Source: Adineta vaga (lineage: Eukaryota; Rotifera). Taken from it: a DNA stretch of 64,000 nt. The position numbers were made by a program, and so were the translations under genes. The notes under the pieces were generated by a model that did not search any database, was not told the DNA's origin, and was given only the letters and a program-made list of their open reading frames with translations. Positions 11,020 through 23,500 of this stretch are shown piece by piece (position 1 is the first letter of the stretch; every line of letters starts with the position of its first letter). Location: assembly GCA_021613535.1 (NCBI GenBank), contig CP075495.1, positions 124,001-188,000 of the forward strand, written 5' to 3'.

Positions 11020-11781
11020 ATTAAATTTGTATTAACACCACCAGCAACAGTCGAAAATGAAAAAGATGTTCCAGTCGAATCAACAACTCAACAAGAACCA
11101 TCAGTTGAATTAAAACCACCAAATCGAGATGAGCCTGAAGCTCATGCATATGTTGATTCAAAAGAAGAGGAACATCCAGGCCAACAAGAATCGATAAGTA
11201 TTGAACTTGAACTAACACCATCTGATCTTGATATAGGTATATTCGACCACGAAAATGAATCATCGCCCGTCGAAATGGAAGAAGAACCAATGGAATCACC
11301 ATCACAAAAAGTTCAACCAACACCACATGTATATGAACCAATAAGTGATGACGAATTTCCAGAAGTTATGAAACTTCATCGACCATTTCCACAACCTGAT
11401 CCAATACCAGAAGAAAGAAAGAGAATTCATGCTCTGGATGAATCACAAAAGGTAAGAAATTCTTATTATTTGGGTCCACAGTTATATTTACAGGAAAATC
11501 CAACACCAAATCAAATAAGTAATCGTCGACGCCGATCAAATCGTTATCGATCAGAAGTCATTTATCCTGTCCATCGATTATTCAAACATGCTCACATCAA
11601 ACAAATATTACGATCAAAGAACATCCAATTTTTGAACATCAACATCAAGCATGGAAAAGTATTTATTGGAGTGAAAAGTCCAACAGCAGCTGATCAACTC
11701 GAAGAACTTTTTCATAGTCGAAGTTTTGATGAAGATCATTATTATCGATTCAGCAAGAGGAAGAAGAGAAGAAATCATTAG
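11020..11781 (+). pseudogene. C-terminal part of ORF3, cut off by an in-frame TAA
   Basis: Continues in exactly the frame of the exonuclease ORF after TAA 11017-11019. It has an acidic, Pro/Glu/Thr-rich stretch (about 130 residues, e.g. SSPVEMEEEPMES), then an arginine-rich block (SNRRRRSNRYRSE), a compact region VHRLFKHAHIKQILRSKN, and a lysine/arginine tail KRKKRR. The tail looks like a nuclear-localisation or RNA-binding signal. An internal ATG at 11275 could start a shorter 168-aa protein. Either one nonsense change split a ~520-aa ORF3, or the tail is made by readthrough or separately. A 42-nt segment 11456-11497 has intron-like borders, but it is in frame and I leave it as coding. Confidence 0.5.
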
Positions 11782-12035
11782 GTATATAGACATATTTTTT
11801 TTTTCCTTTCCTTCCATCGTTTGAAATGTATACGCGTGTTTCTTTTTTTATTTTCGTTATTTTTCTCGTTCTTCCTATATGAACATATATATATATACAT
11901 ATACACATATAGACATTTTTCTTTCCTTTCCTCGTTTGTTTTTTCGTTATTTTTGTCACGTTCATTGTTAAATTTTTTTCTTTCGTTCTGTCAGATATAT
12001 GTGTGCGGACACACATCGTTCTGCGTTGGGTCGAC

Positions 12036-12201
12036 TGTTACAGGCGTCACCTATCTCTTCATATTCTAGTCTTCTCTTTCTTTTCATTGATCTCGTCTTT
12101 CATCTCTCTCTCGACCTAGATCCTTTCTTTTGATGATATCATCTCTTTCTTCTCTTTATTCGTGATATATGTGTATTCACTTTTCTTTGTGTGATTATAT
12201 A
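12036..12201 (+). repeat. 3' LTR, truncated
   Basis: Matches 4143-4309 almost base for base (one mismatch near its start). The match stops after GTGTGATTATATAT; the downstream half of the LTR (poly-A signal onwards) is absent and does not reappear at the far side of the neighbouring transposon. So this is a truncation rather than a simple insertion. No clear polypurine tract lies immediately upstream. Confidence 0.85.
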
Positions 12202-12217
12202 TCGGCCTTTCCAAATA

Positions 12218-12606
12218 TAACGCGATGACGTTTTGTCCGCAATTTCTCAAATTTTTCTTGGTTATTGTGATATGTAGGAAGGTCGTTCTTTCATTGGAAG
12301 ATACATCGCTTCGGCCCTCTATGCTACTGAAAGTACGAGCTAATTTGAATAAAGTATCTGAAAACTGCAAGGAAAATAGTTGAACAAACGCGATGATGGA
12401 ATAGGGACAAGAAATCGAGGGTGATCTCTTCACGCTTTATTTTTCTGCGCATGTGTACATTATTCAGGAAAATGTTTGTCAGACATTTAGTAGAGGACAC
12501 TTTAAGCTACTCGATAAAACAACCAAAATATCAAATCGAAGTACTACTAGTATTATAAACCGTTTTCATGAATGTAACGCGATGATGGTTTCGTTACGCG
12601 ATGACA
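12218..12606 (+). repeat. left cluster of TAACGCGATGA motifs
   Basis: Copies at 12218-12230 (TAACGCGATGACG), 12575-12588 (TAACGCGATGATGG) and 12594-12606 (TTACGCGATGACA). The CpG content stands out from the AT-rich surroundings. Confidence 0.7.
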
Positions 12607-13005
12607 CTAGCTTTTATTAAAAAAGATTTTTTACCTTTTTGTCTCACTAAATAACTAAAAACTTAGAGACAGGATCATATTTAATTTTCATTAGTGATAG
12701 TTAGCAGATGTGAAGTCTTCTATTTATTAACTGTTTTCAATAATAAAACAAAAAAAACAAATCATGTTGAATTATATCGTGAGTAATAAGCATAAAAAAC
12801 TATAGAAGAAAGGAAAAGCTTTTCATTCTTTTAATAAACACAGCTATAATATATAATTCTTATTATCATCCATAGTAATAATGAATAAGATAAAATAGAA
12901 GAACAAAATATGGCATGATAACAATATAGTCTTACAATATAAATAAAATATTTCATAAAAAAGGAAAAGTTTTCATCTAATATACACAAGTACCAATTGT
13001 AGTTC

Positions 13006-14979
13006 TCAAAATCGATGAGCTTTTGTCGTTTTACTATTTGCATAATATTGATATTCAATTGAATTATTTGTAATCACTTTAACTGAATGTATTTTTTTCG
13101 TTTCTGGTACTGGTTTCAATGATTGAAATACTTGTTCCATTTGGGCCTTTGAATTATCAATACGATATTGTTCTACTTCAGCAAATTCGATTGTATCTGT
13201 TTTCGATCGAGCAATATTTATAAAGTCAGCAGCAGATTCACATTTTGTCCACTTAAAGTAGCACGATATACAAGACGTTTAGCCGAACCTTCTAATCCAT
13301 CTACAACCCCCTTTCCGTGGGAGGTTGCAAAATAATTCCAAGATAATCCAATCTAAAATAATCAAAGAATATTACGGTATAATATTTATTCAAAAAGTGA
13401 CTTCAGCACCTACTTGAAATTGTTCAGCTAAACGACAAGTTTCTAAACAAGAATTTTTGCTTGAACTGTTGTGCAGCTCCATCAGAAAACATATGAACTT
13501 GTTTCAAGTGTTGGAATTTGGCTTTAAGTTTGGTAAATAAAAGATCCATTGTTGCACTGATACAGTATTTATCATGTGACACATTATTTGAAATAAAAAC
13601 GAATGAAGAACCACCACCCGAATGCCATGCATAGCAGGTAAAAAGTGAAACAGCATGATTAGTATAAAAATATCCTTGTACTGCATCTTGAACATTAATC
13701 TTGAAATTCTCGCTATAATCAACTTGAATAGTAATAGATTCATCATCTGATTGTAATTTCAATGTTTCAAAATGTGCTGCTTGTCTTCTCTTGATGAAAA
13801 CATGAATCAAGAACGATGGTAATTGTTCTTTCAATGTTCTCAAGCATTTCTGTACAGTATCTTCAAATTCTTGTTTTTTCAAATATCCGTTAGAAGATAT
13901 CCATTGAAACCATTGAATTTTTTGTGTTAGATTATTCACGTTGTTCTGAATTTTAATATTAAAATTATTATTACACAGTAAACAATGACCAAACATACAA
14001 TCTTCATTTTCTTCATCACACACAAGTGCTGTCACAAATGCTTGAATTGTACTTAAATCAATAGAATTAACATATTTGACCAGTGTTTTCAGTAATAAAT
14101 TGATGTTCTCGTGATGGGAACAAACGCAGCTACGATGAGACATATGTGAATTGAATAAGACATTCAATGGACGTAAATTACCAAATGAATTTACTGATAA
14201 AGACGATCTTGTAATATTGTTGTCATGGCCTTCAGCCATGATAACACATGAGTCAAGGAATTCGTGAGTCATGTGTATATGGATCGGATGCTTTGAGTTA
14301 TGTACATGTGATCACAGATAGTATATAAAAGCAGTATCTTCTACTTGTTTGTGTGTGTTCCATCTCATTCTCATCATGCAATAAACTCACTCCTCTCACA
14401 ATTGTTATCAGATAAGAATAATTCGTATGTTTCTTGGGTGGTGTTTAATAGAATTCTTTTCTGTAATGTTAATTTTTCACCATTACCACCTTTCACTGTG
14501 ATGCAATCTCTTTTACCAGGCATCTGGTAGCTGATATCATCACGTCCATAAAATTCAATGATAGATTCTCTTAATTTAATTGGAAGTTGTCGTTGTGGAC
14601 GTTCATGTTGATTTCTTGTTTTAGGAATAATTTCAAGGGATTGTGCTAAATGACGAACTAAATCAATACGTTTATTTGTGTCTTTTGGTAATGGCTGTTC
14701 AACACGCTTAATTGCTTTGCCAAACGATTGACGACTTTTATAAGTTGATGATTGTCCATTATTTAAACGTTTTGATTTTAAACTATTACGATATTTTTTT
14801 GCTGCTCGTTTTTGTCGAAGGCGAAGTTCTTCTAATGCACCACCTTGTAAGTGTTTACGTCTCGCATTATCTCGTATATGAGATTTCTGTTTTGTTTGTT
14901 CGAATTTCACTTTATCTTTTGATAGGTTTGCACGATAAAGCTTTTGCCTTTCAGCATTAGATTTGGCCATTTCTTTCAA
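13006..14979 (-). pseudogene. DDE-type transposase-like gene, frameshifted
   Basis: Exon 1 (14979 to about 14390) encodes a basic N-terminus rich in K/R with repeated RAAKKYRNS-type helices. Exon 2 (about 14272-13430) has VDYSENF, QGYFYTNHAVSLF, SFVFISNNVSHDKY and FSDGAAQQFKQKF; exon 3 (from about 13353) has WNYFATSHGKGVVDG and a KRLVYRA helix. This string of motifs marks a family of transposon-derived proteins common in invertebrates; the DYSEN, SDGA and HGKG-DG motifs probably supply catalytic acids. I cannot name the superfamily with certainty. Two frame breaks are visible: one near 13427 between FRNL and CRLAEQF, one near 13255 before WTKCESAADF. After that the frame runs to TGA at 13008-13006. 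Non-autonomous now. Confidence 0.55.
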
Positions 14980-15325
14980 CTTTTAGAGTTCTAATGAGCA
15001 AATACTTCGTGATAAATTTTAAATTAATAGTAATGGTTGTATGAAAACTACTTCCAGATGTTCGTTTTAGAAAGTATAGAGATTAAAATTATCTTTAGAA
15101 TAAAACGTGATCCGTTTTTAAAAAAATTGAATTTTGATTGGTAGCTATAGTTGTAATCGAGCTTTATTCGCCCAAACCAATCAAAAATTTTCTGATAAGA
15201 ATTTTAATCACAAGTATTTAATTATAAAAATCACCAACTTGAAGATTACGTCGAATTTAAGTGATAAACCATCGCTTAAAACCTGTTTTTTTATTACTAT
15301 GAAAAATTACGAAATCGATAAAAAA

Positions 15326-15492
15326 CGTCATCGCGTTACATAAAATTATTTTATAAAGAAACTTTTTCTCATACAAATATGTGCATTAGATAGCCCATAA
15401 AAAATTAGCTTTAAACATTTTATTTTTGCGAAATATAGTCCACTAAGAAAGCTAGAAAAAAAACAATACTCAATTTTTGTTACGCGATGACG
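15326..15492. repeat. right cluster of TAACGCGATGA motifs
   Basis: Inverted copy CGTCATCGCGTTA at 15326-15338 and direct copy TTACGCGATGACG at 15480-15492, on the far side of the transposase gene from the left cluster. Confidence 0.7.
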
Positions 15493-15904
15493 TTTACCAA
15501 CATGACAGTTTCATTCTCACCCCGGTAGAAAAGTAAAAGACATACGAAATCAATCGTTTCGCTAACTGATACTCCTAATGTCACATACTTTTTTCGTCTT
15601 AGTCAGTATTGTATATATTGAGTTGCTAGGATACAACAGCCAGTTAATTATATGACTCGAATTGAGAAGTTTTCATCATCTACTAGCGACATCTCTATAG
15701 TAGTTTACCAAATGAGATTTAAATCGCATATTAATCGAACAGAATATGTTTTTGTACACTTCAAGATGTGCTCTACAAAATGAGAATAGTCAGTTGCGGA
15801 ATCGATGATATCAAACTTCCGGTCAGTCAGTTAACGCGTTACGTGGAAAAGCCGAGATACATATCCATATATAAGTATTTCTCCTTAGAATATAGTTCAT
15901 TATC

Positions 15905-17073
15905 ATGTCTGCTATCCGAAAAACAACATCTCGATTCAATCAGAGACTAGCACAATCATATCGACGACATATAGCCTTAGAGTCAATAATAAATAATCTC
16001 ACGTAAGTTCTATATTGAAGCAAATAGTAAAATATTGTTTTCATTTTTAATTTCAAGTTATGCTGATGCTTCAATTTCAACATCTCCACCATGATCTCCA
16101 CCAACTTCTTTCCCTAATATCATTCCTTTATCAAATTCATTACCACTTGCAATAGAGAGCAATCGTTCATCTATTTCTAGAACACGTACTGATTCTATTT
16201 CATCTCATTCGTCATTACAATTGCAATATTCTTCAAGCTCTGAAAATAACATTAATATTTATTCAACTGATGTCGAAGAATTCAATTCACTTCATATTGA
16301 TAGTGCAGGAGATGCAAATATTCAATTGCAAACCGCTGAAAAACTAGAAGATATTGAAATAGCTTTAACTTCAAAAGAAATATCCGTTTTACTTATTCGA
16401 TTACGTTATTGTCACTCTTTAACAAGAGTGTGTATTGATCATGTTTGTGAGTTGCTGCAATTATTAAAGGTACCAAATGCTCCACTTAGTTTTAAAAATA
16501 TTGAAACATTGACACTTTGTGCATATCGATCAACTACATTCCCTAATAAGGCAATCATATGTCCTTCCTGCTATAAACCATCATCAAATCTCAAAATGTG
16601 TACAAGTACGACCAATTGCGATTTACAATCGGTATTCGTTCGAGCACCAACAGTAAATTATACTTTTGCATCTTGAACCTCAAATTAGATCAGTAATGGA
16701 ACGAAATTCAATAGTTAAAAGAAAATCCAACATATGTTCTATCTCGGATAGTACCGATGGTCTAGTATATGAAGATATACTTAAAAAGGAATCTCAGCCA
16801 TTTGTAACTTTATTGATGAATTCTGATGGTGGTTTGACGAAAGTAAGTTCAACATCTGTTTGGTTGACTACTTTTATTATTAATGAATTGCCACGAAGAT
16901 TACGATTTCTACCTGAAAATATGATAATAGGTATGATCTCATGCGGAGGAATGAAACCAAAGAAAGAGGAAATGTCTGTATTGTTGTTTGACCTTGTAAA
17001 AGAACTTCATCGGCTTGAAGAAGGTATTTCTCTATGTCTTAATCACATTAATGAGAGTTCATGGGGAATTTGA
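15905..17073 (+). pseudogene. tnp2-like (CACTA/Plavaka-type) transposase, N-terminal block
   Basis: Exon 1 starts at ATG 15905 (MSAIRKTTSRFNQ) and ends at a GTAAGT donor; a ~54-nt intron leads to exon 2. A Ser/Thr-rich part is followed by RLRYCHSLTRVCIDHVCELL, a CPSCYKP...C zinc-type cluster, then HLEPQIRSVMERN and the block VTLLMNSDGG...VWLTTFIINELPRRLR, GGMKPKKEEM. The last block is characteristic of tnp2-domain transposases in animals and fungi. Two lesions: an in-frame TGA at 16092-16094 and a one-base frameshift at about 16665 between VNYTF and the following LHLEPQ. The gene continues at 29731 and 54651 after two large insertions. A pseudogene, and the oldest layer of the nest. Confidence 0.65.
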
Positions 17074-17277
17074 TTTTGTGGCAAATTCAAATTTGATCGA
17101 AAATTTCGAAAAAATCAAATCGTAAATTAAGTTTAGTAATGAAATAGGTAGGCGACTTAACATTTCTGTTAAGCAAAAGTTTATTTACAATCAATTGTGA
17201 TTAACTAGAGAAATCAATATCGGTATAGTTGTATTTGTGTTCTTTGTAAAATAGGTGGTATAGTGGTATAGGTGGTC

Positions 17278-18835
17278 TTAGCAATATTAATGTTACTTCG
17301 GTTTCAGAGGTATATAGTTAGAATGTTTTTTTAGCAGATTCTAGTGGTACACAATTTATATCCGTGATATTTTATTGAATATACGATTTTTAAGATAGCT
17401 ATGTAATTATAGACAGTAAAGCGTGAGTGAAAATGAGCTCCTTACTGAGGTTAGAGACGTTGTACGAATAATAATTATCTTGATGTATACGATGTCAATA
17501 GTTGAATTGCTTGTAAAGTGGAAAGTACATCACTAGGAAAAAATACTTGTTTTGTGAGAATGAAATGTTCTGATAGATCATGGTTGTGTTGATCGGATTT
17601 TAATAGTTGAATCGATTTAACCAAGTACATTATTAGTTTTATGTTTTTAACGTGGGTTTTGATTGAATTCAACGGTATTCTGCTCATCTGTATTCAAGAG
17701 GAAGTATTCGATTTAAATCGTACGCTTTGTCTTATTTTTCCTGCCGTATATAAATTTAAATGAAAATATCTACATAAGCGATAGATATAGAGAGTGATTC
17801 TATACGTGTCAGACAGAAACGTATTGCGGATTTTTTTGTATCAACGTTTCAATTCAGATGCCTTCTTATAGAAAGTTTTGCTCGTTGATGTAAGTGGTGA
17901 TGAAGCTAAACGATATACTCGAAATTATTTCACAAAGAAGCTTATACAAATATTTTAAAACGGATTATGGACACTTCAGTTAACGCTTTTCAGATGATTA
18001 TCGATTTTTGGATTGAAAATAAAAGAACTTCTACTATGATCATGTTGAGAACACAGTGTAAATGCCATTAGCTGTCATAATGACAGTTAATATATGAGGT
18101 TTTCGTATCATTTAGAATCCTCCAATAGTAAAATTGCAGATAGGTGAAAAGAATTATGAAAGATATCAATAGAAAGATTTTTATCAGCTCATATCATCTA
18201 ATAGATATTCAAATCTTCTTTATCGAACAATAAAACTAATAATTTAGATTGCATATTATGGCTCTTAAATGTATTTTTTGTAGTGACTACTTTTCATATA
18301 TAATACATATAATATACAATCAATACAATGATTTTATTATTTGTATTAAAATCAATTATAAAAGTATGATCTTTAATTGAAATTTCAGTTATTTCTTTAT
18401 TCGTTCGTTTATCGTACATATTATTATCATAACATCCATTAGGATACGTTACATAAGATAAAAAATTCCACGGCGTCATTTAATACTTATATGTTGATTT
18501 CCGGCGACATCTTTATACACATCAATTTTTGGTGCTAACGTTCAATGCATTAATAAAATTGTATTTTGAAAAGAAAAAATAATTTCTTGCTTTTTTCTAA
18601 ACAAATCTAGTCTTGAATAGATGCTTTTTTTTCCAACTTTTAGTTGGCTGGACTAGTAGAAGAGAGATACGTTCTTTGTTACGAACATTTTCTTTATTTC
18701 TATTGCCGTAATAAATAGTCCGTCGATTTCAATCCATTTTGTACATTATAATAAGAATACATTTGTCCAGGTCATTTCCATTATTCAGATAAAATTTCTT
18801 TGTTTTATTCGATCTATATAAATACCACAATTTTA
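17278..18835. other. no gene recognised
   Basis: AT-rich non-coding 5' region of element A, between its candidate terminal repeat and the palindrome. Nothing resembling a protein or RNA gene is visible. Confidence 0.4.
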
Positions 18836-20406
18836 AGAGACAGTCCATGACTGGATCGAGCACTGCCGTCATACAAAAATTTTTGACCCCCCTTTTTAAG
18901 TATCGCAAATGAAAGAGCATGAAAAAATATACATAAATCCAAAGTTTCAGCTTTTTTGAAGTTACCTTTATATGGATTTAAAGGTCAGCTTCTTCAGTAG
19001 GTCGATTTGATTATTTTTTATTTTTTTATTCTATGGCGGCTTAGTATTTGATTAATTTCTCATTCAAAAATTATTCAATTAATTTGAGCAATATGTCAAA
19101 CGATAGAGCGAATTGAGCTCTACAAAACTACATATTTAGAATATCTTCAAATTAGTTTAAAATATGACTATAAGTGAAAAACTGCCAAAAAACCACCAAA
19201 TTTTTTTTCAAAATTTGGAGTGGTTTTTTAGTGTTTTTACGATAAATTGGGCGGAAAAAAGTTCAGGCCGACAAAGATTTTTTATGGATTCGATAGAGCA
19301 AAAGAAACTGCACAAGATAGACCTAAAAAAGAACCCCAAAAACATGCGCATAGTACCTTAATTTAGCCCAAAAGATTAACAAAAATCATTATTTTTTAGC
19401 ATTTTTTAAGGATTTTCAGAGAAATATCTAGGATTTTGACTTTTTCCATCTTCAAGTACCTAAAACTTTATATACCATTAGATGCAGAATTAAAAACTGA
19501 ATCGTTTAGTGGTGGTGTGAAATCATTTTGTGAACTCTTTTTTTTCGTCAAAAATTTGCCTGAGGTATCCTCCCACCCAGGAGTGACGCAAAAAATGAAG
19601 TTCGGGATGAACCTTGTTTTACCACCGGCAAACAGCTCTAAGATGGTAAAACGATAGAAAGAAAGAAAATGACACACAGCTAAACAAATTTTTGACGAAA
19701 AAAAAGAGTTCACAAAATGATTTCACACCACCACTAAACGATTCAGTTTTTAATTCTGCATCTAATGGTATATAAAGTTTTAGGTACTTGAAGATGGAAA
19801 AAGTCAAAATCCTAGATATTTCTCTGAAAATCCTTAAAAAATGCTAAAAAATAATGATTTTTGTTAATCTTTTGGGCTAAATTAAGGTACTATGCGCATG
19901 TTTTTGGGGTTCTTTTTTAGGTCTATCTTGTGCAGTTTCTTTTGCTCTATCGAATCCATAAAAAATCTTTGTCGGCCTGAACTTTTTTCCGCCAATTTAT
20001 CGTAAAAACACTAAAAAACCACTCCAAATTTTGAAAAAAAATTTGGTGGTTTTTTGGCAGTTTTTCACTTATAGTCATATTTTAAACTAATTTGAAGATA
20101 TTCTAAATATGTAGTTTTGTAGAGCTCAATTCGCTCTATCGTTTGACATATTGCTCAAATTAATTGAATAATTTTTGAATGAGAAATTAATCAAATACTA
20201 AGCCGCCATAGAATAAAAAAATAAAAAATAATCAAATCGACCTACTGAAGAAGCTGACCTTTAAATCCATATAAAGGTAACTTCAAAAAAGCTGAAACTT
20301 TGGATTTATGTATATTTTTTCATGCTCTTTCATTTGCGATACTTAAAAAGGGGGGTCAAAAATTTTTGTATGACGGCAGTGCTCGATCCAGTCATGGACC
20401 GTCTCT
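18836..20406. repeat. 1.57-kb near-perfect inverted repeat (foldback palindrome)
   Basis: Left arm 18836-19558 and right arm 19685-20406 are reverse complements over about 722 bp, with only an occasional mismatch and about one 1-bp indel. They are separated by a 126-bp spacer (19559-19684). The outer ends read AGAGACAGTCCATGACTGG on the left and its complement, with one change, on the right. No protein is encoded. It could be a foldback-type transposon or a local inverted duplication; transcription would yield a long hairpin RNA. The near identity of the arms implies recent formation or gene conversion. Confidence 0.92.
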
Positions 20407-20523
20407 CAAATAATTCAAATGCATTTACAAGAATTAGTCTGTCTGGAAGATGTATTTCTATCTTTAAATTTCTAATTGTTTTTTTACTATTTAGATAAAA
20501 CAAATCTGATTTTATGATATTTT

Positions 20524-23500
20524 ATGGCAAACAATCGAGCATCATTCCATGCAATTCCTAATGATTTTGCATCAATTCTTGATACAAACTTCCAACAATT
20601 AAATTCATTATCGAATTTTGATGTTGAATTTCTTGATAAAGAGGATGATTGGTATCTACTGTGTTTTTTAAAAGAACAACAAAGTAATGGTCATCCTTAT
20701 GAAGTAACATTTGCTGGTTTGAATTCCATCATTGGTACATTATCTGATGAATCGTGTTTTTATAATCCAGTTAATAACAGTATTGGTTTCTAGAATCAAA
20801 ATCACCATTTGTTAGGTGAAAGTGGTATGTGTAATTTTCCTTCAAAATTCAACTAGACGTGTATATTTCTAATGACTTCTAAAAACTCTGCATAACTTCG
20901 AATAGAAATCATATGTTGAGAAATAAAATTAGATATTTCTACATTATTCGTCTTGAATGATATTCTGTTAATAACAAATAATTCAGTGATGACTTTTTTT
21001 CACGAAAAATCTTGCCGAAAGTTATCTTTTGATTGATTATATTTTAGTACTAACAATCATTCTTTACTTTAGCGTCCAACAAAAGTTCAATCTGCCAAGA
21101 AGTGTCAGCTGCTTTACAAAGTGTTATTAACTCATTTCCCGATCGATATTCGTCTGCAAAACAAAATTTAAACAATGAAAATGATGATAATGATCGCAAC
21201 ATTCATCTGGAGAAAAATAAAAACAAATCACAAGAATTAGAATATTCGTTGGTGGTTTCCAATACAACAGAAGTAGCATTACTTACAAATTTAGCAAAAA
21301 TTAATACTATCCTGTTACATTCGGATGGAGATGTTGCACTTGGTAAACTAGGTTACTATGAACAAGGTAAAAATGAAACATCCGATGGTGTAAGTTTATT
21401 TTGTGACGCTTCCGACGGTATTCGTGGTGGTTTTATTCGAGGAACAGGTGTATCACAAATAAAAATCAACCGACCAGTAGCACTTTTTAATATGTTTGTT
21501 GCAAGTACTGGTACAAAATTAACTTCAATGCTTCAACGTTTTCATGAAACAAGAATTCAAGATGGTGTTTTTGCACGTGTCTTCTTTACATGGTGTCAGT
21601 CTATTAATGAATTACCAAAAATCAAATCAAAATCCTTTACACATATTCCTTCATTTTCTCATTTCGCACATTCAGTTGCTTATTTTTTTAACAATCAATT
21701 TCAATTTCGTTACATGGCAAATAAATCTGATGTTAGTGAAATCAATTCAGAGTGTGAATATCATTTCATATTTTGATCATAAGTATCAAACATAAGGATT
21801 CCATAACTTTTCAAATCTGTTGAGATTCCTTTTGAACAGCGTATGATATTCTTCACAATCTTCTTTCTATGAGTTAGTTGCTCATTTTTATCCACAAATA
21901 TGTGTTATTGAGTGTTTCGTTTTTTTTCACATATAGGTATCGATTATGAAGAACGTTTATTAGAAGAACTGAAAAAACAAAACGTTACAACACCAGCAAC
22001 ATATGCTGCTTCTTTGACCAGTAGTGATGTTCGAGAGGATGATTATTATGATAGTCAAAACCACAAACGTGATACTTCTTCTTTCAAGCTTCTGGCATCT
22101 TTAATCAATGATTGGTGCAAATCATCAAATTCTTCTGAAAAACATTTAAAATCAATTTATCGTAAAGTTGTGAACATGTTATCAAAATGCATTTGGTCAA
22201 TGAAAGTTATTCGTATTATATTTCGATTAATGAGCAAGAACTTGAAGTACATCGATCAAAAACAAGGTGATCGATCAGCATCCAATTTGGTTTCGATTCA
22301 TGTATCATTTCAACATGCTATGGAAAGAACAATAAACAATTTTTTATTGGCTGAGTGCCAGCGAATTGATCATTCTAAATGGATCATATGGTCAGATACC
22401 AATGACGTTACTGTGGGTTTTACTTGGTATCAACGTAAAATGCTAGTTGTTGAAAATTTGCTCACACTGCAACCATTGAAAGATGTTATTAACGAACGAT
22501 TAGGGAAAAAAACAACTGAAAAGTTAGTTCATGTTATTCTACAGACTAATGAAGAAACAAATTCATACATTATTTTCATTTAGAAATCAAACGGATTATA
22601 AATTGGACAAGGCCAAAACAAAAATAATGAATTTTTCAGTTGTTTTTTTTACTTGAACATATTTAACCAATAAACGACAAGATGCAGGATCAGGACAGTT
22701 TTGCCACTCTTGTGATGTAAAGCCAGATGAAATCTTGACTGCTTTAATCGACGATGGTTTATTGATTGGTGGAAATTTTATTAAAAGTGGTCGTTCTAGC
22801 AAAGAAGGTTTACAGTATTCATCTTTCTGTAAACAGTTACCGTCAACAATTAAAAATAATCCTCGCATTCAACAAACGTTTGAAGTAAATATTACCAGAT
22901 TTCATTCTATTGAAACATCCGTAACCGAGAATAAATTCAAGACTAAAAAAATTCATTCTAATGTCTTTATATAATGAATACAATTCTATGGATATTTTCA
23001 TAATCGAGACTTAAAAATGAAAACTAAATCAGAGCACATTAACAGATAAAAATATATGAACGCATACCGATCATAATTAAAATAATGTTTCTTTTTGATT
23101 TAGCGATTAGGTTTGGACATGTCACGTTATGAAAAATCATTTGAACGTCAATATTTACCAATGGGTAACGAATTTACTAAAGAAGCTATTGAATTCATGA
23201 AAAACAATGATGGCTTTGTTCAATATTATCATAACTATTATAAAGAAGATCAATGTTTTCAATCATTCTGAGAAATGGTACACGAACGTGTCCGTCTGGG
23301 CGAAATCATACCAGATAAAAGTTCGTATAAATTTACATACATCATGAATTCTCATTTTCATCCGTGGATCTTTTTATTTTGTGTTTTCTCGTAGATAATT
23401 CATATTCAAGTGGTCATGTACTCGCCAATAACCAACAAAATGAACATATTCAAAAGGAGAGTATGATTGAATTGGACAATACTCCTTTAAATATCATGAA

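Larger units (their letters stand above)
4143..12201 (+). mobile_element. Ty3/gypsy-type LTR retrotransposon with ORF3
   Basis: About 8.1 kb from a 5' LTR starting TGTTACAGGCG to a truncated 3' LTR. It encodes gag (4719-5702), pol (5735-9643; order protease, reverse transcriptase, RNase H, integrase, the Ty3/gypsy order) and a third ORF (10219-11781) that looks like a DEDDy exonuclease. Over the roughly 166 bp shared by the two LTRs I find one difference (gcgAcacc versus gcgTcacc), so the insertion looks young. The 3' LTR stops at about 12201 where unrelated transposon sequence starts, so the right end and any target duplication are missing. Bdelloid LTR elements with this kind of ORF3 have been described, which supports the organism call. 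Confidence 0.88.
12202..15500. mobile_element. decayed DDE transposon with TAACGCGATGA subterminal motifs
   Basis: About 3.3 kb holding a broken minus-strand transposase (13006-14979). Five copies of a 12-13 bp CpG-rich motif lie only in the flanks: three on the left in + orientation (12218, 12575, 12594), one on the right in - orientation (15326-15338) and one in + (15480-15492). Such motifs are typical transposase-binding sites. I could not define exact termini or a target duplication. The left border is placed where the LTR sequence stops. Confidence 0.5.

Noticed and set aside
11456-11497. Possible 42-nt intron in the ORF3 tail
   Set aside because: Borders are GT-AG, but the segment is in frame, shorter than other introns here, and reads as plausible coding sequence.
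12116-12433. Minus-strand open frame across the LTR/transposon junction
   Set aside because: Straddles two unrelated elements, so it cannot be a real gene.
19436-19807. Identical open frames on both strands in the palindrome
   Set aside because: Mirror copies of the same arm sequence; low-complexity and without domain signal.
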